Source: an uncultured Porphyromonadaceae bacterium (lineage in GTDB: Bacteria; Bacteroidota; Bacteroidia; Bacteroidales; Muribaculaceae). Taken from it: DNA of 43,878 nucleotides. This document shows, in pieces, positions 38,287 through 43,878 of this stretch. Numbering within the stretch: the stretch's first letter is position 1; every line of letters begins with the position of its first letter. The notes below the pieces were generated by a model, which did not search any database, was not told the origin of the DNA, and saw nothing but the letters and a program-made list of their open reading frames with translations. Made by a program: the position numbers and the translations under genes. Location: positions 1-43,878 of the forward strand of contig CABUPJ010000028.1 of assembly GCA_902493335.1 (NCBI GenBank). Reading direction: 5' to 3'.

Positions 38287-39758
38287 TGGACGTCAACAAT
38301 CTGCTACTCAATCTAAAAGATATTTTCACATACACCGAGGGCCAGCCGATGCTCTTTTCGAGCGGTACGTTCTGGGTGCTTTTTCTCGTCTTCATCCCGG
38401 TCTACAGCCTGCTGAAACGCCGTCTGTGGCAGATGATTGTCTTTGTCGTCGCCTTCAGCTTCTATTTCTATTATAAATCGAGCGGAGTCTTCGTCGTGCT
38501 GCTGTTCGCGACCTCGCTGTTCGACTGGCTGCTGTCGCGGCTGCTTGTGAGGCTGAAGTCCGTGACGGCGCGCAAGCTCTGCGTCGCGTGTTCGCTGACA
38601 GCCTCGCTCGGCATCCTCGGCTACTTCAAGTATGCCAACTTCTTCATGTGGAACATCAGTGCCATGGTCGGCGCCAACTTCCAGCCGCTCGACCTCATAC
38701 TGCCTGTCGGCATAAGCTTCTATACATTCCAGTCTATCAGCTATATCGTCGATGTCTACAAAGGCCGCGTCGCGCCGACACGCACATGGCTCGAATATGC
38801 TTTCTTCCTCTCGTTCTTCCCGGCACTCGTGGCCGGTCCTATCGTGCGCGCCGACTATTTTCTGCCGCAGATTCGCGAGAACCGCCATGCCACCCGCGAC
38901 GAGGTCTACATGGGCTTCTGGCTGATAATACTCGGAGTCGTCAAAAAAGCCATCATAGCCGATTATATAGCTCAGTATAATGACCTTATCTTCCAGTCGC
39001 CCACAGGTTACTCGGGCTTCGAGACCGTCATGGGCATCATCGGCTACACGATGCAGATCTACTGCGATTTCTCGGGATATTCCGACATGGCCATAGGTAT
39101 TGCGCTTATAATGGGTTTCAGGCTCGCTCAGAACTTCAACTTTCCATATAAATCACAGAATCTTACCGATTTCTGGCGCCGTTGGCATATCTCGCTCTCG
39201 ACGTGGCTGCGCGATTATATCTATATACCGCTCGGCGGTAACCGGAAAGGCACACGCCGCACCTATATCAACAACTTCGCCACCATGCTCATCGGCGGTC
39301 TGTGGCATGGCGCGGCCTGGAAATTTGTCTTCTGGGGCGCAATGCACGGTGCCGGCCTTGCCGTCCACAAGGCCTCTAAGCCCTGGCTCGACCGTCTCGG
39401 CTCATCGTGGCCCGTGAAGGCTTTAAGCTGGCTCGTCACCATGACCGTCGTCGCGTTGCTGTGGGTGTTTTTCCGTGCCGACAGCTGGACCGACTCGTGG
39501 CTCATCATCAAAAACGCCTTCACCGATTTCTCGCTCGATTATGCCCTGCCGTTCGCTTCGGCGCGCATGTTGTGGCTCATAATGATGCTTGTCATCATTG
39601 TGGCCCACGCCCTTCCGACCAACTTCTGGGGTAAGGCAGCCGCGGCTTTTGTAAAGTCGCCGTGGATAATCAAACTGTTGATTTTCATTGTTGTCGTCCA
39701 GCTCGTCATCGAACTCCGCGGCGAAGACGTCGCCCCGTTCATCTATTTCCAGTTCTGA
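38286..39758 (+). CDS. MBOAT-family O-acyltransferase (AlgI/DltB-like)
   Basis: The 490-residue inner-membrane protein has about a dozen spans. Family hallmarks are LDLILPVGISFYTFQSISYI, QIYCDFSGYSDMAIGIALIM, NLTDFWRRWHISLSTWLRDY, and GGLWHGAAW with the catalytic His341, followed by His354 in GAMHGAG. The family transfers acyl groups from cytoplasmic acyl-CoA or carrier proteins across the membrane to an extracytoplasmic acceptor. The coupled SGNH gene just upstream supports polymer acylation. It is the last gene of the cluster that starts at pyrE and ends at a strong hairpin. Confidence 0.95.
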   Translation: MDVNNLLLNLKDIFTYTEGQPMLFSSGTFWVLFLVFIPVYSLLKRRLWQMIVFVVAFSFYFYYKSSGVFVVLLFATSLFDWLLSRLLVRLKSVTARKLCVACSLTASLGILGYFKYANFFMWNISAMVGANFQPLDLILPVGISFYTFQSISYIVDVYKGRVAPTRTWLEYAFFLSFFPALVAGPIVRADYFLPQIRENRHATRDEVYMGFWLIILGVVKKAIIADYIAQYNDLIFQSPTGYSGFETVMGIIGYTMQIYCDFSGYSDMAIGIALIMGFRLAQNFNFPYKSQNLTDFWRRWHISLSTWLRDYIYIPLGGNRKGTRRTYINNFATMLIGGLWHGAAWKFVFWGAMHGAGLAVHKASKPWLDRLGSSWPVKALSWLVTMTVVALLWVFFRADSWTDSWLIIKNAFTDFSLDYALPFASARMLWLIMMLVIIVAHALPTNFWGKAAAAFVKSPWIIKLLIFIVVVQLVIELRGEDVAPFIYFQF

Positions 39759-39772
39759 AAAAATATTATCGG

Positions 39773-39817
39773 GGCGGCTGTTTCAAAAGAAGTTACTCCA
39801 CTTTTGACACAGCCGCC
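39773..39817. terminator. Bidirectional terminator between MBOAT and malic enzyme
   Basis: GGCGGCTGT (39773-39781) pairs with ACAGCCGCC (39809-39817), and TCAAAAG (39783-39789) with CTTTTGA (39801-39807), a long two-part stem between convergent genes. Downstream of it on the plus strand lies a TAAATTTTTTT tract. Confidence 0.82.
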
Positions 39818-39839
39818 TACTTGTTATATCTAAATTTTT

Positions 39840-41171
39840 TTACTTGCAGTCGCAGTGGTCGCCGTCGGGGTTGAGAAGCTTGACGATATAGGCGTCATTG
39901 TCTTCAATCAGAGTCTCGAGCTGGGCAGCATAGGCCGTCAGGTCGGCGATAGGACGGCGTGCGACACCCGAACGTGCGGCTGCCTCGGCGATGGCCGGTG
40001 ACACCTGCGAAAGCAGTCGTTTGTCAAACGGTTTAGGCAGGATGTAATCGCGCCCGAATTCCATCTTCCTGAGACCGTATGCCCTTATCAGCGACTTGGG
40101 CACCGGCTTGCGCGCAAGCGCCGCAATGGCCTTCGCCGCAGCGATTTTCATATCCTCGTTGATTTCGGTGGCGCGACAGTCGAGTGCTGCCCTGAAGATA
40201 TAGGGGAAGCCGAGAACGTTGTTGATTTGATTGGGATAATCAGAGCGCCCCGTGGCGAAAATCAGGTCGTCGCGCGTTGCAAGAGCCTTGTCGTATGCGA
40301 TTTCGGGATTGGGGTTTGCCAGTGCGAAGACGATGGGCTTCGGCGCCATCGAATTCAGCATCTCGGGCGTAAGCACGTCGGCGACAGACAGGCCGAGGAA
40401 GACATCGGCGCCTTTTATCGCTTCGGCGAGAGTTGTTACGTCGCTGTCGGCGGCAAACTCGGCCTTGCTGCTGTTGAGGTCGGTGCGGTGGCGGGTGATG
40501 GCGCCTTTGCTGTCGCAGACAATTACATTCTCCGGCTTGACACCGAGCCTGAAGTAGAGTCGAGTGCAGGCTAAGGCAGCTGCGCCGGCGCCGTTGACCA
40601 CGACCTTGACCTCGTCGATTTTCTTGCCCTGGATGTCGAGTGCGTTTAACAGTGCGGCCGAGCTGACGATGGCCGTGCCGTGCTGGTCGTCGTGCATCAC
40701 GGGGATGTCGCATTCCTGTTTGAGCCGGCGCTCGATTTCAAAGCACTCTGGCGCCTTGATGTCCTCGAGGTTGATGCCCCCGAAAGTCGGCGACATAGCC
40801 TTGACGGCTCTGATAAATGCGTCGGCGTCGGTTTCGTCGATTTCTATATCATAACAGTCGAGACCGGCGAATATTTTGAACAGCAATGCCTTGCCTTCCA
40901 TCACCGGTTTGGCTGCCGCCGCCCCGATATTGCCCAGGCCGAGCACAGCCGTGCCGTTGGATATGACGGCGACGAGATTGTTTTTGTTTGTATATTCATA
41001 AGCGGTCTCTTTGTTGTCTTTGATTTCAAGACAAGGGTAGGCCACGCCGGGCGAGTAGGCCAGCGAGAGGTCGTCGGGATGCGATGTGGCTTTAGTCGCT
41101 ACGGTTTCGATTTTTCCGGGTTTGGGGTATCTGTGATATTCGAGTGCAAGTTCTTTAAGTGTTTTAGCCAT
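39840..41171 (-). CDS. Malic enzyme, short form
   Basis: This enzyme decarboxylates malate to pyruvate with reduction of NAD(P)+. The 443-residue protein has AYSPGVAYPC at the N-terminus, the metal- and substrate-binding MHDDQHGTAIVSSAALLNAL, the nucleotide-binding VVNGAGAAALACTRLY and FALANPNPEI. It lacks the C-terminal phosphotransacetylase-like domain of the about 760-residue MaeB form. The two are usually distinguished by this length, so I call it the short bacterial type. Cofactor preference is not certain. The tail DGDHCDCK is unusual. It is monocistronic and divergent from the threonine ammonia-lyase gene. Confidence 0.95.
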   Translation of the reverse strand: MAKTLKELALEYHRYPKPGKIETVATKATSHPDDLSLAYSPGVAYPCLEIKDNKETAYEYTNKNNLVAVISNGTAVLGLGNIGAAAAKPVMEGKALLFKIFAGLDCYDIEIDETDADAFIRAVKAMSPTFGGINLEDIKAPECFEIERRLKQECDIPVMHDDQHGTAIVSSAALLNALDIQGKKIDEVKVVVNGAGAAALACTRLYFRLGVKPENVIVCDSKGAITRHRTDLNSSKAEFAADSDVTTLAEAIKGADVFLGLSVADVLTPEMLNSMAPKPIVFALANPNPEIAYDKALATRDDLIFATGRSDYPNQINNVLGFPYIFRAALDCRATEINEDMKIAAAKAIAALARKPVPKSLIRAYGLRKMEFGRDYILPKPFDKRLLSQVSPAIAEAAARSGVARRPIADLTAYAAQLETLIEDNDAYIVKLLNPDGDHCDCK

Positions 41172-41244
41172 AATAGATGTAATTGTCTTTTATATTTTGT
41201 TTTATAATCAAACGAATTTACCTTGAAAGAAGTTGTAAAAATTG

Positions 41245-41275
41245 TTGTCGAAAATACGACAAAATTATAACTTTG
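41245..41275 (+). promoter_or_regulatory. Promoter of ilvA with internal dyad
   Basis: TTG (41245-41247), 20 nt, TAACTTTG (41268-41275). A perfect dyad TTGTCG-AAAATA-CGACAA (41245-41262) starts at the -33 and fills most of the spacer, where a bound repressor would block polymerase. Confidence 0.85.
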
Positions 41276-41296
41276 CGATGTTAATTTAATTTAGCT

Positions 41297-42493
41297 ATGC
41301 TTGAAATAAGTGAAATATTCAATGCCGCCGCGGTGCTCAAGGATGTCGCCCGCAAGACGGCCGTTATACCGGCTCTCAAGATCAATCCCGAGTCGGAGAT
41401 TTACCTCAAGACAGAGAATCTGCAGCTGACCGGTTCGTTCAAACTGCGAGGCGCTTATTATAAGATATCACAGCTCACCGACGAGGAGAAAGCGCGCGGT
41501 GTCATCGCCTGCTCGGCCGGCAACCATGCCCAGGGCGTTGCGCTCGGTGCGACCCACAACGGCATCAAATCGCTTATCTGTCTGCCTGCCGGCGCCCCGA
41601 TTTCAAAGGTCGAGGCCACCAAAGGCTACGGCGCCGAAGTCTGTCTCGTCCCCGGTGTTTACGATGACGCCTATGCCAAGGCCATCGAGCTTCAGAAAGA
41701 ATACGGCTATACCTTCGTCCATCCCTTCGACGACCCCAAGGTAATCGCCGGTCAGGGAACAATCGGTCTCGAAATCCTCGAGCAGATGCCCGATGTCGAG
41801 GCTGTCATCGTGCCTATCGGTGGCGGCGGCCTCATTTCGGGCGTCGCTTTCGCCATAAAGACACTGCGCCCCGAAATCAAAGTCTATGGCGTACAGTCGT
41901 CAGGCGCTCCTTCGATGGCCCGTTCGCTTCAGGAGGGTCATATCACCCATCTCAACAGTGTCTCGACCATAGCCGACGGCATCGCGGTAAAGGAGCCCGG
42001 CATCAACACCTTCGAGATGGTCAACAAATACGTTGACGAGGTTGTCACCGTCAGTGACGACGAGATTGCCGCTGCCATACTGATGCTTCTCGAGACCCAG
42101 AAAGTTGTGTCTGAGGGCGCCGGCGCCGTTTCAGTTGCCGCAGCGATGTTCAACAAAGTGCCCATCAAGGGCAAAAAGACCGTCTGTCTCGTCTCGGGTG
42201 GCAACATCGATGTCAACACACTAAACCGTGTCATCAACCGTGGTCTCGCCAAGAGCGGTCGCCGATACACCTTCATCATCGACCTCGACGATAAACCCGG
42301 ACAGCTCTCGGGCGTCTGCAACGTCATCGGACAGGAAGGCGGCAACATCATCTCTGTCACACACGAGCGCATCAACGCCAGCTCTGAAATCAACGGCTGC
42401 ACCATCCGCATGGAAGTCGAGACCCGCGACACCAGCCACATCGAAAGCATCCGTTCGACCCTCACCGCCAACGGCTACAAAGTACTCAACTAA
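41297..42493 (+). CDS. ilvA: Threonine ammonia-lyase
   Basis: This PLP enzyme deaminates threonine to 2-oxobutyrate, the isoleucine precursor used by the ilv operon elsewhere in the window. The 398-residue protein has the PLP lysine in LTGSFKLRGAYY (Lys49), ACSAGNHAQGVALGA, the glycine loop PIGGGGLISGVA, and one C-terminal ACT domain (FIIDLDDKPGQLSGVCNVIG). One ACT domain and this length are typical of the short type, which may be regulated differently from the two-domain E. coli IlvA. The strong promoter with a spacer dyad suggests repression by a DNA-binding regulator. Confidence 0.96.
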   Translation: MLEISEIFNAAAVLKDVARKTAVIPALKINPESEIYLKTENLQLTGSFKLRGAYYKISQLTDEEKARGVIACSAGNHAQGVALGATHNGIKSLICLPAGAPISKVEATKGYGAEVCLVPGVYDDAYAKAIELQKEYGYTFVHPFDDPKVIAGQGTIGLEILEQMPDVEAVIVPIGGGGLISGVAFAIKTLRPEIKVYGVQSSGAPSMARSLQEGHITHLNSVSTIADGIAVKEPGINTFEMVNKYVDEVVTVSDDEIAAAILMLLETQKVVSEGAGAVSVAAAMFNKVPIKGKKTVCLVSGGNIDVNTLNRVINRGLAKSGRRYTFIIDLDDKPGQLSGVCNVIGQEGGNIISVTHERINASSEINGCTIRMEVETRDTSHIESIRSTLTANGYKVLN

Positions 42494-42511
42494 ACGATAA
42501 AGGCAAATAAG

Positions 42512-42551
42512 ACGATAAAGGCCAAGAGCTTTTGCTCTTGGCCTTTATCGT
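42512..42551. terminator. Very strong hairpin between convergent genes
   Basis: An 18-bp perfect stem with a TTTT loop (arms 42512-42529 and 42534-42551). Its first 11 bases, ACGATAAAGGC, also occur as a direct copy at 42494-42504. There is no long T-run after it on either strand; termination is inferred from position between convergent genes. Confidence 0.65.
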
Positions 42552-42569
42552 GAATTAATCTGCTGATTT

Positions 42570-43406
42570 TTACTTCTTTATTACTGCGAATTCTACTTTT
42601 TGGAGTGCTTTCTTGTGGACATTGGCGAGAATGAGTGCATATCTGACACTCTCGTTCGACTTCATTGCCATGATGCGGGCAAACTCGTCCTCCGGCACCA
42701 CGTTCTTGAACATCGGGCCGTGTGAGTCGTTTCTCACCATACGGATTTTGTCGGTAAACGGCGACAGTACATACGAATAAGTCGCCTGATAAGGCACCGT
42801 CTGGAATTTCACCCAATTCGGGTCTTTATGATCAAGGATATTCACCAGCCAGATACGAGCTTTATCGTAGGAAGACAGTGGCGATTCATTGTCATACTGC
42901 ACTTTACCGTCTATCTTGCCATCCTCATCGACTACGAAATCAATTGCTACAGCATATTTCGCGAAAGGGCACAAGTCATAGTATTCGATGTCGGCTTCCG
43001 TCTTTATATCCTTATCGGCCGTGATCTCAGAGTCTGTCACGACTCTGTCTTCGAGAATTTTGATGAGCGAATATTTGCGGTCGGAAGCATCGGCCGGCGG
43101 ATTTGCGAGGATGGTGCGCTTCACCGAGAGGTAATATTCATGCCCGCGTTCGTAGGTAAAACCTTCGATTTCGTCGAAGCCGAGAGTTTGCCACTCTCCG
43201 GGATTATCCTCCGACATGACCAGCATACCCTCAATGTGTTGCTCCATTTTGTCATCGAACAAGTATTTCATAACGCCCGTTTCGGCCGAAACCTGCATCT
43301 TGATCTCCTTGACCGAATCCTTGGGTTCGTCTTCGCCGCAAGCAGTCAGCCCCGCAACAGCGAGAAATGCCGCGAGCAGCAATTTGAAAAAGTCTTTTTT
43401 CATCAT
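42570..43406 (-). CDS. Lipoprotein with DUF4377-like domain
   Basis: The 278-residue protein has a lipoprotein signal (AGLTACGEDE, lipidated Cys near residue 23). The segment EIEGFTYERGHEYYLSVKRT followed by NPPADASDRKYSLIKILED is the hallmark of DUF4377, a small beta domain common in Bacteroidales lipoproteins and in HslJ/META-type stress proteins. The C-terminal half (about 130-278), with charged beta strands, is not recognised. Its molecular role is unknown. It stands alone; a TAACTTTG -7 element at 43455-43462 lacks a spaced -33. Confidence 0.88.
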   Translation of the reverse strand: MMKKDFFKLLLAAFLAVAGLTACGEDEPKDSVKEIKMQVSAETGVMKYLFDDKMEQHIEGMLVMSEDNPGEWQTLGFDEIEGFTYERGHEYYLSVKRTILANPPADASDRKYSLIKILEDRVVTDSEITADKDIKTEADIEYYDLCPFAKYAVAIDFVVDEDGKIDGKVQYDNESPLSSYDKARIWLVNILDHKDPNWVKFQTVPYQATYSYVLSPFTDKIRMVRNDSHGPMFKNVVPEDEFARIMAMKSNESVRYALILANVHKKALQKVEFAVIKK

Positions 43407-43878
43407 TTAATCTAACATCAAAATATTGTGGAAAGAGACACCTCAATCCACCCACAAAGTTAGCAAAACTCCCCAAATCTCCGCCCGGCCGCCTTTAATT
43501 GTAACAAAAAACTATTAAAGTGCGGCATCGCTTTTCTCCTCAAGGCCGAGCTGTCAAATTTTTCTTTGTGCCGGCGGCTTGCCGCCGTATGGAGCGATGG
43601 GCTTCAGCCCTCGCAACCAACTCATTGGAACCAAAGGCTGAAGCCCTTGGTCCATATCGCCTGCAAGGCGATGATTTTACTTATAGCCACGCAGACCGAG
43701 GCGCTTGGGCGCCGCCCTGCGCGGTAAGGTCAATAATAGATTGATTGCGTTTGAAAAACGCAGACTTTCTTCCTCAATTGACTAATTTGCCTAATTTGAC
43801 CGACTTCCTCCTCGAAGCCTCGTAGAGGCGAGATTGTGACATAACCCGGCTGCAAAGCGTGCCGGAGGCACGTTATTG
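43407..43878. other. 472-bp non-coding region packed with mini-hairpins
   Basis: I see no gene. Short perfect stems with 2- to 5-nt loops follow one another: CGGCGG/CCGCCG (43572-43587), GGGCT/AGCCC (43599-43610), CCAAAGGC/GCCCTTGG (43631-43650, one mismatch), ATCGCC/GGCGAT (43656-43672), GGCGC/GCGCC (43700-43713), GCCTC/GAGGC (43817-43829) and CGTGCC/GGCACG (43858-43872). The AATTTGNCY tandem repeat lies at 43776-43802. This looks like an array of palindromic intergenic repeats. Confidence 0.7.
43776..43802. repeat. Second copy of the 9-bp AATTTGNCY tandem repeat
   Basis: AATTGACT, AATTTGCCT and AATTTGACC follow in register, matching the repeat at 19531-19560 in unit and spacing. Confidence 0.62.

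Noticed and set aside
43407..43470. Promoter of the DUF4377-like lipoprotein
   Set aside because: TAACTTTG is present at 43455-43462, but no TTG occurs at the required 19-21 nt spacing, so it is not listed as a promoter.
43520..43744. 74-codon open frame near the right end
   Set aside because: It lies entirely within the mini-hairpin array, and its codons reflect palindromes rather than coding bias.

Overview
The window reads as a chromosomal segment of a Bacteroidales bacterium, most likely a gut Muribaculaceae-type genome. The reasons are the promoters (repeated TTG/TTTG, 19-20 nt, TAnnTTTG, the Bacteroidetes primary-sigma pattern), the lack of Shine-Dalgarno sequences, the strongly C/G-ending codons, an ilv operon that carries an acyl-ACP thioesterase gene, Bacteroidetes-type LptD, OxyR and TPR histidine kinase, and several secreted proteins with a C-terminal sorting-like domain. 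The family assignment is inference; the order is well supported. I found no tRNA, rRNA, CRISPR array, transposase, integrase or complete insertion sequence.

Layout. 1-485: the end of an unrecognised gene, a palindromic repeat and a hairpin. 486-3242: LptD-like outer-membrane protein. 3294-9432: a compact leftward operon ilvD-ilvB-ilvN-thioesterase-ilvC with a strong promoter and a terminator. 9449-13050: a redox cluster (HxlR regulator, cupin, small ferredoxin, OxyR with both redox cysteines, membrane polyferredoxin, Nim-like flavoprotein). 13104-17594: secreted amidase, PD40 protein and SGNH hydrolase. 17678-23983: divergent DXS-like enzyme, MATE exporter, AraC regulator, esterase lipoprotein, ATP-grasp enzyme.

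24181-32324 is the most unusual part. A TPR histidine kinase and its probable NarL-type partner are separated by about 5.7 kb. That segment holds a 1268-residue modular surface protein, two A+T-rich unrecognised genes, a long inverted repeat and a candidate small RNA. It is bounded by a 28-bp direct repeat (27/28 identical). Each repeat copy encodes the same seven-codon gene end, KNYGNP plus stop, and supplies the -33 element of the next promoter.

32420-43406: C1 peptidase, phosphoesterase, SPOR lipoprotein, a repeat-rich secreted protein, a rightward cluster (pyrE, SRPBCC protein, Rieske-like lipoprotein, SGNH protein, MBOAT acyltransferase), malic enzyme, threonine ammonia-lyase and a DUF4377-like lipoprotein. 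43407-43878 is non-coding and packed with mini-hairpins related to the palindrome at the left end.

How the parts connect: threonine ammonia-lyase makes 2-oxobutyrate, which the ilv operon converts towards isoleucine, and malic enzyme supplies pyruvate and NAD(P)H. The 9.4-13 kb cluster looks like oxidative and electrophile stress defence. The SGNH and MBOAT pair probably acylates an envelope polymer.
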